DNA of 64,000 bases from Arthrobacter mobilis. Its GTDB lineage: Bacteria > Actinomycetota > Actinomycetes > Actinomycetales > Micrococcaceae. Position numbers and translations under genes: made by a program. A model generated the notes under the pieces. It saw nothing but the letters and a program-made list of their open reading frames with translations. It was not told the origin of the DNA and made no database searches. This document shows positions 1 to 7,043 of the stretch, piece after piece (the first letter of the stretch is position 1; each line of letters opens with the position of its first letter). The stretch spans positions 76,212 through 140,211 of the forward strand of contig NZ_JAAZSQ010000004.1 in the NCBI RefSeq assembly GCF_012395835.1. The letters run 5' to 3'.

Positions 1-456
1 GCCGTCGTGGTGGTGGTGGCCGCCATGCTGCTTCCCGCCGCCGTGCCCGCCATCGTGGTGGTGCCCGCCGCCTTCGTGGTGGTGGTGGCCGCCGTGATGG
101 TGGCCGCGCTGCTGCTCCCCGCCGCCGCGCTGCCCGCCCTCCGAACCGGCTGCGGACTCGGCTGCCGTCCCGTTGGCCACAATGTCGCCATCCTGGAAGA
201 GGATGCCGCGGGCGATCTCCCGCCACTTGGGCTTGGCCCGGAACAGGTACTCCAGCTCCATGCTGAAATGCTTGTATTCTTCGGCCAGCGAATCCAGCAT
301 GATGGCCCGGGCCGCCGGATCCCGTTCCAGCGAAATGCGCTGTTCATACCAGCCGATCGCCTCGGCTTCCTCGGTCAGGTTCGCGCACATCCGGGCGAAG
401 GTCCGCGTCTCTGCGGATAGTTCGCCGGCCGGTTCGTGGTATTGCTCAAAGCCCAT
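1..456 (-). CDS. Encapsulin-associated ferritin-like protein (EncFtn type), C-terminus beyond window
   Basis: The first 152 residues are visible and the frame runs off the left edge. Residues 20-90 match the encapsulated-ferritin family: acidic residues at 29-32, a WYEQR motif at 36-40, EExxH at 59-63, and a second helix ending in a W..(x)LF..G(D/P)I motif near 78-92. In this family two-helix subunits form decamers that oxidise Fe(II) inside encapsulin shells. From residue 111 the chain becomes Gly/His-rich, with 16 histidines between 119 and 150, which could bind metal; ordinary cargo proteins end in a short encapsulin-targeting peptide, and whether one follows cannot be seen. The start is set by a perfect GGAGGT six bases upstream of the ATG. 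The shell gene is expected just outside the window. The family call is firm; the function of the tail is inference. Confidence 0.8.
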   Translation of the reverse strand, partial: MGFEQYHEPAGELSAETRTFARMCANLTEEAEAIGWYEQRISLERDPAARAIMLDSLAEEYKHFSMELEYLFRAKPKWREIARGILFQDGDIVANGTAAESAAGSEGGQRGGGEQQRGHHHGGHHHHEGGGHHHDGGHGGGKQHGGHHHHDG

Positions 457-566
457 CTGAAGACCTCCGATGGCGTCACCCGGAACTCGAAAAATACCTT
501 CCGCCAGCGTATAGCGGCGGCCCGGTCAAGGCTACCCCCGGGGCCCGCGGCCGGGAAGAGCGCTGC

Positions 567-599
567 GGCCCGGGCCGCCGGCAGCGGCCGGCCCGGGCC
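567..599 (-). terminator. GC-rich hairpin between DUF4242 gene and ferritin-like gene
   Basis: Two copies of GGCCCGGGCC (567-576 and 590-599) can pair with a 13-base loop. It lies just after the DUF4242 stop codon on the minus strand. There is no T-run, so a role as terminator or mRNA stabiliser is inferred. Confidence 0.4.
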
Positions 600-616
600 A
601 CAGTTGCGGAGGACGG

Positions 617-865
617 TCAGACGACCAGCGGGACAGGATGGATTTCGTCCGCGGGATGTCCGGTGCGCTCGTGGACCCGCTTGACAGCGTCCGCGTCCGG
701 CGCCTCGGAGAGGCAATAGACCACACCGGACTCCGGATCCGCCCATGCCTGCTTGAAATTAACGCCCTCCTCGCCCTGGACGGCCAGATCTGCCGCGTGG
801 GCAGCCTTCAGATCCTCCTTGGTGATGCCCACCATGTTGTGATGTACATCCATGAATTCCGGCAT
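617..865 (-). CDS. DUF4242 / SCO4226-like nickel-binding domain protein
   Basis: An 82-residue protein opening MPEFMDVHHN, with ITKEDLKAAHAADLAVQ in the middle and a C-terminal TGHPADEIHPV segment. This is the DUF4242 ferredoxin-like fold family, whose Streptomyces member SCO4226 binds nickel. The early histidines (8 and 9) and the histidines near the C-terminus are candidates for metal ligands. An in-frame ATG five codons upstream (880) exists but has no ribosome-binding site, and family members usually begin at MPEF. It precedes the ferritin-like gene on the same strand with a 160-base gap. The physiological role is unknown. Confidence 0.75.
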   Translation of the reverse strand: MPEFMDVHHNMVGITKEDLKAAHAADLAVQGEEGVNFKQAWADPESGVVYCLSEAPDADAVKRVHERTGHPADEIHPVPLVV

Positions 866-914
866 TGCACTCACACCCATCTGGTTGATGCGGAATGGAT
901 AGGGATATAAAAAA

Positions 915-930
915 CGCTACGCGCGTAGCG
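915..930. promoter_or_regulatory. Perfect 16-bp palindrome in a divergent promoter region
   Basis: CGCTACGCGCGTAGCG is fully self-complementary. On the minus strand it is followed directly by TTTTTTATAT, the layout of an intrinsic terminator, yet it lies upstream of the DUF4242 gene. On the plus strand a TATAAA sits just before it. It is either an operator shared by the two divergent genes or a leader attenuator of the DUF4242 gene. Confidence 0.5.
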
Positions 931-999
931 GGCCGATAGAAAGGGCATCCTGCACCGGCCTGCTCCCGGCCGGCAGGTACCGGGCGGTAGGCTCATTGC

Positions 1000-2241
1000 G
1001 TGATGCAGCCTGCCGATTCCGGCGCTCCTGTTTCCGGCCCGGTTCCCCACTGGCCGCTGCCCCCGTGGCGGGCGATCATCGCCTTTGGCCTGGTCAGCCT
1101 GACCGCGGACATGGTCTACGAGGGTGCCCGCTCGATCACCGGCCCGCTGCTGGCCGGGCTCGGGGCCACCGCGTTGGTGGTAGGGCTCGTCACGGGCGCC
1201 GGCGAAGGCATCGCGCTGGTCTTCCGGCTGCTCTTCGGCCCGCTGGCAGACCGCACCCGCCGGTACTGGACGCTGACCATCGCCGGCTATGCGATGACCG
1301 CCGTCTGCGTACCGCTGCTGGCCGTGGCGCCGTTCGCCGGCGGCGCCGGCCTGGCCCTGGCCGTGCTGCTGATCCTGGCCGAACGTGCCGGCAAGGCGGT
1401 GCGCTCGCCGGCCAAATCCGCCCTGCTGGCCTATGCGGCGGGGGCGGTGGGCCGGGGCAAGGGCATGGCCGTGCACAAGCTGCTGGACCAGCTCGGCGCG
1501 TTCGCCGGGCCGCTGCTGGTCGCTGCCGCCGTCGCAGCGACCTCCGCCATCTGGCCGGCCATGGCCCTGCTCGCCCTGCCCGGGGCGGTGGCCATGGCCC
1601 TGCTGGTCTGGCTGCGCCGGCGCGTTCCCGACCCGGGCGTCTACGAAACCGGCGGAACGACGGCGGCACCGTCCGCCGCTCCGTCCGCGATGCGGCTGCC
1701 CCGGAACTTCTACCTGTTCGCCGCCTCCGCCGGGGCCACCAGCGCAGGCCTGGTCACGTTCGGGGTGATCGCCTTCCATCTCACCGAAGCCGGCCTGGTG
1801 CCGCTCGCGGCGGTGCCGCTGGTGTACGCGGGGGCGATGCTGGCCGAGGCAGCCGCCGCCCTGGCCACGGGCTGGGCCTATGACCGGCGCGGGGCAGGCG
1901 TGCTGCTGGCGCTGCCGGTCCTGGTCGCGCTCGTGCCGGGGCTCGCCTTCTCCCCCGGCCTCTGGGCGGTGCTGGCCGGCGTCGCAGTCTGGGGCATTGC
2001 CACCGGCATCCAGGATTCGACGGTGAAGGCGCTGGTGGCGGACCTCGTCCCAGCGGAGCAGCGGGCCACCGCCTACGGCGTCTTCGCCGCCATCCAGGGC
2101 GGTGCGGCACTGGCCGGCGGCGCGCTGGCCGGCGGGCTCTACGGCCGTACGCCCGTCCTGGTTGCCGCGGTCGGGGCCCTCCAGCTGACGGCGCTGGTGC
2201 TGCTGGCCGTGGCACTGCGGACACGGACGACGCCGCGCTGA
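1000..2241 (+). CDS. Major facilitator superfamily transporter
   Basis: A 413-residue protein with about twelve hydrophobic segments. The loop after the second or third segment carries the MFS signature-like FGPLADRTRRYW, and LAERAGKAVRSPAKSALL follows in the first half; the two halves are joined by an arginine-rich loop near residue 205. It opens with GTG followed at once by ATG (1003), so either codon could start it. It stands alone, divergent from the DUF4242 gene and convergent with the metalloprotease gene, so context does not reveal the substrate. Efflux of a small molecule is typical for such proteins but is only a guess here. Confidence 0.75.
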   Translation: MMQPADSGAPVSGPVPHWPLPPWRAIIAFGLVSLTADMVYEGARSITGPLLAGLGATALVVGLVTGAGEGIALVFRLLFGPLADRTRRYWTLTIAGYAMTAVCVPLLAVAPFAGGAGLALAVLLILAERAGKAVRSPAKSALLAYAAGAVGRGKGMAVHKLLDQLGAFAGPLLVAAAVAATSAIWPAMALLALPGAVAMALLVWLRRRVPDPGVYETGGTTAAPSAAPSAMRLPRNFYLFAASAGATSAGLVTFGVIAFHLTEAGLVPLAAVPLVYAGAMLAEAAAALATGWAYDRRGAGVLLALPVLVALVPGLAFSPGLWAVLAGVAVWGIATGIQDSTVKALVADLVPAEQRATAYGVFAAIQGGAALAGGALAGGLYGRTPVLVAAVGALQLTALVLLAVALRTRTTPR

Positions 2242-2262
2242 GAACGCTCCGGCGCGGGCCGG

Positions 2263-3189
2263 TCAGATCCGGGGCGCGCAGGGGCCGGTGCCCAGGGCGG
2301 CCAGGCCCACCAGGTCCCCGGCGCCGAACTCGGTCTGTCCGGTGCTGGTCGCGGCCATCAGCTGCGAGGCGTCCGAGGTGTGGCCCAGCCCGACAATATG
2401 CCCCAGCTCATGCTGGATGGTGGCCCGGACCGCCGCGGCACCGCCGGGATCGCGCAGCCTGGCCCCCAGCGCGGTGGCGTTGAGCCGCACCTGCCCGGTC
2501 ACCAGGACGTCCGCGGAGCCTTCCCGGGAGACCGGAAGGGCCCGGGCGTCCCCCAGCCGCGTCGTGCCGCCGTGGGCCTCGGCCAGCGCGAACACCGGCT
2601 CCTCGGCGGTCGTCACCCAGTCGATCAGCACCGGTGCCCACCGGTCCCCGTAGCGCTCCGGCTGGTACGGTTCCCGGTCCGCCGAAGCCCGTTCCGACGT
2701 CGTGCCGTCGGCCACGAAGCGCAGCCCGGTCGCCTTGGAAATGCGGGACACCGCGTCACTGACCAACTGCCCGCCGCCGGGCGGCTGGTGGCGGTTATTG
2801 ACCACGTAGTGGACCGGGCGGCACGGGCTGAAGGCGACAAACGGCCGGTCGCCCACGCCTGCGTAGTTGAAGGTGTAGGAGCCGCTGGACATCGTAGGCG
2901 GCGCGGGTGCACCCAGCGGCCGGGCTGCTTCCTCGTAGCCGGCGAGCGGGTGCTCCCGCAAGGCCGGCGGCGTGAGCAGGTCCACGGGCACGAACCGGGT
3001 CCACAGATCCCCGCCCACGACAAGCGCCAGGACCACCGCCACGGCAATGATGCGGCCGCTGGACCGGCTCCGCCCGCGCCGCACACGAGGCATCCGCCGC
3101 CGCGTCCGCCTGCCGGCCACGCTGAAACTGCCCCCGTGCCTGCCCTGCTGTGGGCGCGCGCCGGCGCCCGTCCCCCAATGATCGGTCAT
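2263..3189 (-). CDS. Membrane-anchored metzincin-type zinc metalloprotease (matrixin-like)
   Basis: A 308-residue protein with an Arg-rich N-terminus, one transmembrane segment near residues 46-60 and an extracytoplasmic catalytic domain. HELGHIVGLGH at 260-270 is the metzincin HExxHxxGxxH zinc site, followed by a Leu-Met pair at 277-278 that would be the Met-turn, as in matrixin/snapalysin-like peptidases. Two cysteines (near 123 and 305) could form a disulfide. The start is supported by a GGGGG run just before the ATG. It has no operon partner. The substrate is unknown; processing of surface or secreted proteins is the reasonable inference from topology. Confidence 0.8.
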   Translation of the reverse strand: MTDHWGTGAGARPQQGRHGGSFSVAGRRTRRRMPRVRRGRSRSSGRIIAVAVVLALVVGGDLWTRFVPVDLLTPPALREHPLAGYEEAARPLGAPAPPTMSSGSYTFNYAGVGDRPFVAFSPCRPVHYVVNNRHQPPGGGQLVSDAVSRISKATGLRFVADGTTSERASADREPYQPERYGDRWAPVLIDWVTTAEEPVFALAEAHGGTTRLGDARALPVSREGSADVLVTGQVRLNATALGARLRDPGGAAAVRATIQHELGHIVGLGHTSDASQLMAATSTGQTEFGAGDLVGLAALGTGPCAPRI

Positions 3190-3371
3190 CCCCCAATGGC
3201 CTTTCAGCGATATTCATCTGTGCCGGGAACACCGGTGCAGCCAGACGGTGTTTCCTTTGCGTTCCCCTGTTTGCCTGATGTTCCCTGCTGGATCATTCCA
3301 TACGGCAGGGACAGTGGGAAGGGCGGGACAGGTGCGCTCCTGCCGCGAACTTTACGAACTGTTGCCGGAAA

Positions 3372-3401
3372 TTGACCGCAGCGCCCTCCAGCTTCTAGCT
3401 T
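3372..3401 (+). promoter_or_regulatory. Probable sigma70-type promoter of the SAM-IV leader
   Basis: TTGACC (3372-3377) and TAGCTT (3396-3401) are separated by 18 bases. Transcription would begin around 3407, exactly at the 5' side of the riboswitch P1 helix. Confidence 0.5.
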
Positions 3402-3404
3402 TGT

Positions 3405-3515
3405 TACGGAATCAAGAGTGCCAACGCGAAGCCCTGGCTTGTTGGCCGGCAACCCTCCCGCAGTAGCGGGGTGCTCCAGGTGAAGATTCGGCCCGCCGGA
3501 ACAACCGGCGCGGCA
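3405..3515 (+). ncRNA. SAM-IV riboswitch
   Basis: The leader has the SAM-IV/SAM-I-clan core: ATCAAGAGTGCCAACG, then GCCCTGGCTT, GGCCGGCAACCCTCC, a GCAGT-containing arm with GGGGTGCTCCAGGTGA, closed by P1 pairing of GAATC (3409-3413) with GATTC (3485-3489). A hairpin GCCGG/CCGGC follows as in the SAM-IV P5 region. These aptamers bind S-adenosylmethionine and shut off sulfur or methionine genes in actinobacteria. Downstream are a flavin reductase gene and metNIQ, which fits methionine-responsive control of the whole operon. How expression is switched is not evident; no clear terminator stem was recognised. Confidence 0.85.
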
Positions 3516-3583
3516 AGTACCGCGCTTCGGCGGCCCTGCACGGACACGGGCTGCCGATCGCCTGACGGCAAAGGAACACCCCC

Positions 3584-4090
3584 ATGCCCCTCAGCGATGA
3601 CCTGCAGCCTGACTCGCTCCGCCAGGCCTTCGGACGTTTCCCTTCCGGCATCGCTGCCCTCTGTTCCCTGGTCGACGGCGCCCCGCAGGGCATCGTCGCC
3701 TCCTCGTTCACGGTGGGTGTCTCCATGGACCCGCCGCTGGTGATGTTCGCCGTCCAGAACACCTCCCGCACCTGGCCGCTCGTCCGCCGTTCCGGACGCA
3801 TCGGCGTCTCGGTCCTGGGCACCGGGCACGACGGCGTGTGCCGCCAGATCGCGTCCAAGACCGGGGACCGTTTCGCCGGCCTGCGCCTGCACACCACCGA
3901 CGGCGGGGCCATCCTGCTGGGCGAGGCCGCCCTGTGGCTGGAGTGTTCGGTGGAACAGGAAATCCCGGCCGGCGACCACCATGTGGTCCTGCTGCGGGTC
4001 CACCGGCTCGACCGGCACCAGGACGCACACGAGCCGCTGATCTTCCACGCTTCCGGCTTCACGCGGCTCGAACAGCCCTCCTACGTCTAG
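3584..4090 (+). CDS. Flavin reductase family protein
   Basis: A 168-residue protein with the flavin reductase-like FMN-binding domain across nearly its whole length: LRQAFGRFPSGIA near the N-terminus, the FMN-contact region VASSFTVGVSMDPPLVMF, and a C-terminal FHASGFTRL. Such enzymes reduce FMN or FAD with NAD(P)H for partner monooxygenases. It is the first gene after the SAM-IV riboswitch and is followed by metNIQ, so it probably serves sulfur acquisition, for example supplying FMNH2 to a sulfonate or sulfone monooxygenase encoded elsewhere. AAAGGAA lies eight bases before the ATG. The partner oxygenase is not in the window next to it. Confidence 0.85.
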   Translation: MPLSDDLQPDSLRQAFGRFPSGIAALCSLVDGAPQGIVASSFTVGVSMDPPLVMFAVQNTSRTWPLVRRSGRIGVSVLGTGHDGVCRQIASKTGDRFAGLRLHTTDGGAILLGEAALWLECSVEQEIPAGDHHVVLLRVHRLDRHQDAHEPLIFHASGFTRLEQPSYV

Positions 4091-4217
4091 CGGCTTCCTG
4101 CCGTACCGCTGACGACGCCGCGGAATCTTCGCGCGGCGCCGCCACCTTGCCTTCACCCTGCTTTACCCTGCCCTGCCCCTTCCGTTCTGCCTCCCGGCAC
4201 TACAGAAAAGAACCGAC

Positions 4218-5279
4218 ATGATCCGTCTCGATCAGCTGACCAAGGTCTACGGCCACGGCGCCAACGCCGTCACGGTCCTGGACAAGCTGGACTTCGCCGT
4301 GGACAGCGGCGAGATCTTCGCCGTCGTGGGCCCCAGCGGCGCCGGCAAGAGCACCCTGGCCCAGTGCATCAACCTGCTGGAGCGGCCCACCTCCGGCTCC
4401 GTCGTCGTCAACGGCGAGGACCTGAGCAGCCTGCCGGAAAAGCGCCTGCGCGAAGCGCGCCGGCGCATCGGCACCGTCTTCCAGTCCGCGAGCCTGTTCA
4501 GCCGCCGCACCGCCGCCGGGAACATCGCCATGCCGCTGGAATACCTCGGCGTCGAACCCCGGGAAATCAAGGCCCGGGTAGGCGAGCTGCTCGAGCGCGT
4601 CGGCCTGGCGCACCGCGCCAACCACTACCCCTTCCAGCTCTCCGGCGGCCAGCGCCAGCGGGTGGGCATCGCCCGGGCCCTGGCCCTGCGGCCCTCGGTG
4701 CTGCTCTCGGACGAGGCCACCTCGGGGCTGGACCCGGACACCACCCGGTCCGTGGTGTCCCTGCTGCGCGAGCTGCGGGACGACCTGGACCTGGCGGTCG
4801 TGTTCATCACCCATGAGATGGACACCGTGCTGCAGGTGGCCGATTCGGTGGCCAGGCTCGAGCACGGCCGGATCATCGAGTCCGGCCGCGTGGTGGACCT
4901 GCTCACCGACCACGACTCCGCGCTCGGCCGGGCCCTGCAGCCACACCTGACCCCGGCGGTGCCGGAGGAGGGCGCGCGGCTGTGGGAGGTCACCTACGAC
5001 TCCCACGACGTCCCCCATGACTGGCTCCAGCGGATTTCGCAGGAGCTGGGCGAACCGGCCTCGCTGCTGGCAGCCACCATCCAAACCATCAACGGCGTCG
5101 GCACCGGCCGGGCCACGGTCGGGCTGCGCAGCGGCTCCCCGGCGCTGGTCCAGGACGCCTTCGCCCGGCTCGGCCTGCGGGCCGAGCCCGGCACCCTGGC
5201 CGGCACTGGCGGACACGACACAGTCCGGAACGACACCGCGCGCGAGGACGCGCCTGCACCCTTGGAGCACGCACAATGA
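4218..5279 (+). CDS. metN: Methionine ABC transporter ATP-binding protein MetN
   Basis: A 353-residue ABC ATPase with Walker A GPSGAGKST, ABC signature LSGGQRQRVGIARAL, Walker B LLSDEATSGLD and the switch histidine in FITHEMD. After the nucleotide-binding domain there is a C-terminal NIL domain (about residues 260-335), the methionine-sensing domain that gives trans-inhibition in MetN proteins. It is followed by metI with an ATGA overlap. Its position behind the riboswitch and its length fit MetN well. It powers uptake of methionine, possibly D-methionine or the sulfoxide, at the inner face of the membrane. Confidence 0.93.
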   Translation: MIRLDQLTKVYGHGANAVTVLDKLDFAVDSGEIFAVVGPSGAGKSTLAQCINLLERPTSGSVVVNGEDLSSLPEKRLREARRRIGTVFQSASLFSRRTAAGNIAMPLEYLGVEPREIKARVGELLERVGLAHRANHYPFQLSGGQRQRVGIARALALRPSVLLSDEATSGLDPDTTRSVVSLLRELRDDLDLAVVFITHEMDTVLQVADSVARLEHGRIIESGRVVDLLTDHDSALGRALQPHLTPAVPEEGARLWEVTYDSHDVPHDWLQRISQELGEPASLLAATIQTINGVGTGRATVGLRSGSPALVQDAFARLGLRAEPGTLAGTGGHDTVRNDTAREDAPAPLEHAQ

Positions 5280-5995
5280 ACCTTCCCCTTGCCACCGCCG
5301 TCATCGTGCCCCGCGCCGGGGACACCGCCCTGGCGGATCTGCCCGGGCTGCTGGTCCCGGCCTACGGCGAGACCCTGACCATGGTCGGCATCGTCATGGC
5401 CATCGTGGTGCTGGCCGGCACGCCGCTGGGCGTGGCCCTGCACAACATGGCCCCGGGCGGACTGTTCGAGAACCGCGCCGTCTACGCCGTGCTCAGCTGG
5501 GTGGTGAACATCGGCAGGTCCCTGCCGTTCCTGATCCTGATGGCCGCCATCGTGCCGTTCACCCGGTTCGTGACCGGCACCAACATCGGCATCCCGGCCG
5601 CCGTGGTGCCGATGTCCCTGGCCGGCATCCCGTTCTTCGCCCGGCTGGTGGAGAACTGCCTGCGGGACGTGCCGCGGACGGTCACCCAGGCCGCCCGTGC
5701 CTCGGGCGCCTCCCCGCTGCAGATCATCCGGACCGCCCAGCTGGGCGAGGCGGTGCCGGCGATCATCGGCGGCCTGACCATCAACACCATCGCCATGATC
5801 GAATATTCGGCGATCGCCGGCACCATCGGCGCCGGCGGCATCGGCTACGTGGCCGTTACCTACGGCTACCAGCGCTTCGACCAGACGGTCATGCTCGCCA
5901 CGATCGTCATCCTGATCCTCACCGTTGCCCTGGTGCAGCTGCTCGGGGACCGGCTGGTCCGGTTCACCACCCCGGCCCTGCGCCTGCACCGCTGA
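5276..5995 (+). CDS. metI: Methionine ABC transporter permease MetI
   Basis: A 239-residue integral membrane protein with about five hydrophobic segments and the EAA-type coupling loop around QAARASGASPLQIIRTAQLGEAVPAI. The block NIGRSLPFLILMAAIVPFTR and the C-terminal GAGGIGYVAVTYGYQRFD are typical of MetI. The start codon overlaps the metN stop as ATGA, indicating translational coupling. It forms the translocation channel with MetN and MetQ. Confidence 0.93.
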   Translation: MNLPLATAVIVPRAGDTALADLPGLLVPAYGETLTMVGIVMAIVVLAGTPLGVALHNMAPGGLFENRAVYAVLSWVVNIGRSLPFLILMAAIVPFTRFVTGTNIGIPAAVVPMSLAGIPFFARLVENCLRDVPRTVTQAARASGASPLQIIRTAQLGEAVPAIIGGLTINTIAMIEYSAIAGTIGAGGIGYVAVTYGYQRFDQTVMLATIVILILTVALVQLLGDRLVRFTTPALRLHR

Positions 5996-6051
5996 CCCCT
6001 GTACTGCTTGTTCCCCTCCCCTCCCCCACTGCAAGAGATAAGGCAATTCAC

Positions 6052-6963
6052 ATGACCATCACCGAAGACAAGACCGGCTCCTCGCCGCAGGACCACGGCT
6101 TCACCGTCCGCAAGCGCCGCAAGCTGCCCTGGCTGCTCGGCGCCGGCGCCGCCGTCGTCGCGGCCGGTGCGCTGATCGGCACCAACGTGCTCGGCGGATC
6201 CAAGTCCCCCAACGAAATCCCCGGCGCCACGCTCACCGTGGTCACCGCCGAAGGCAACCACGCCGAGCAGGAACTGGTGGAGTTCGTGGCCGAGGAAGTG
6301 GCTCCGAAGTACGGCATCAAGGTGGCGTTCAAGGGCCTGAGCGACAGCAACACGCTCAACCGCGCCGTGAGCACCGGCGAAGTCGCCGCCACCGTCTACC
6401 AGCACAAGCTGTGGCTGGCCCAGGTCCTCGAGGCCAACCCGGACTTCAAGGAAACCGCCGCGACGCCGGTGTTCCGCTGGGGCTTCGGCGTCTGGTCCGC
6501 CAAGCACAAGTCCATCGAGGAGCTGCCCGAGGGCGCCGTCGTCTCGCTCTACTCCGATCCTGCCAACGAGGCCCAGGGCCTGTGGCTGCTCGAGCGGGCC
6601 GGCCTGATCAAGCTCAAGGACGGCATCAACAAGTGGCAGGCGACGCAGAAGGACATCGTCGAGAACCCGAAGAACCTCGAGTTCAAGCTGCTGGACTTCG
6701 CCGCCCAGTCCCGCGCGCTGCCTGACCTGGACGCCGCCGTGGGCTACACCGAGTACTATGTCGCCGCCAAGGTCCCGCTCGAGCAGCAGATCTACGCCCC
6801 GCCGGCGCCGGACGAGTTCGCCGGCCAGCTGACGGTGGGCAGCGACTACCTGGACACGGAGAACATCCAGAACCTGATCAAGGCGTTCAAGGACCCGGCC
6901 GTGCAGGACTTCCTGCGGACCGATCCGGACGTCAAGGGGCTGCTGCTGCCGGTGGACAACTGA
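6052..6963 (+). CDS. metQ: Methionine-binding protein MetQ (NlpA family), membrane-anchored without lipobox
   Basis: A 303-residue protein with a charged N-terminus (RKRRK) and one hydrophobic segment near residues 24-44, then the NlpA/MetQ domain: LTVVTAEGNHAEQELVEFVAE, YQHKLWLAQ, a VSLYSDPANEAQGLWLLERAGLIKL block and a C-terminal PVQDFLR-like helix. Most Gram-positive MetQ proteins are lipoproteins, but no lipobox cysteine is present here; the sequence after the segment reads NVLGGSKSPNE. It is therefore probably held by an uncleaved transmembrane anchor. It captures methionine outside the membrane for MetNI. The ATG at 6052 is preceded by AGAGATAAGG. It ends the riboswitch-controlled operon. 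Confidence 0.9.
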   Translation: MTITEDKTGSSPQDHGFTVRKRRKLPWLLGAGAAVVAAGALIGTNVLGGSKSPNEIPGATLTVVTAEGNHAEQELVEFVAEEVAPKYGIKVAFKGLSDSNTLNRAVSTGEVAATVYQHKLWLAQVLEANPDFKETAATPVFRWGFGVWSAKHKSIEELPEGAVVSLYSDPANEAQGLWLLERAGLIKLKDGINKWQATQKDIVENPKNLEFKLLDFAAQSRALPDLDAAVGYTEYYVAAKVPLEQQIYAPPAPDEFAGQLTVGSDYLDTENIQNLIKAFKDPAVQDFLRTDPDVKGLLLPVDN

Positions 6964-6989
6964 TCCAAGTCCGTCGCCGGACCCGCTGT

Positions 6990-7030
6990 GCGTGGATCCC
7001 GCGTCCCCTTCCGGGGCGCGGGATCCACGC
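6990..7030. terminator. Bidirectional hairpin terminator after metQ
   Basis: A perfect 14-bp stem (6990-7003 with 7017-7030) with a 13-base loop stands between the convergent metQ and DUF2254 genes. There is no clear T-run on either side. Confidence 0.6.
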
Positions 7031-7043
7031 GTGTCCGGCCGCC

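Noticed and set aside
1-140. GGC/CAC-rich repeats as a satellite or regulatory repeat
   Set aside because: The repetition is explained by Gly and His codons in the tail of the ferritin-like protein.
7-420. Plus-strand frame rich in Val and Ala at the left edge
   Set aside because: It is the complement of the His/Gly-coding tail of the ferritin-like gene on the minus strand, which has the Shine-Dalgarno site and conserved motifs.
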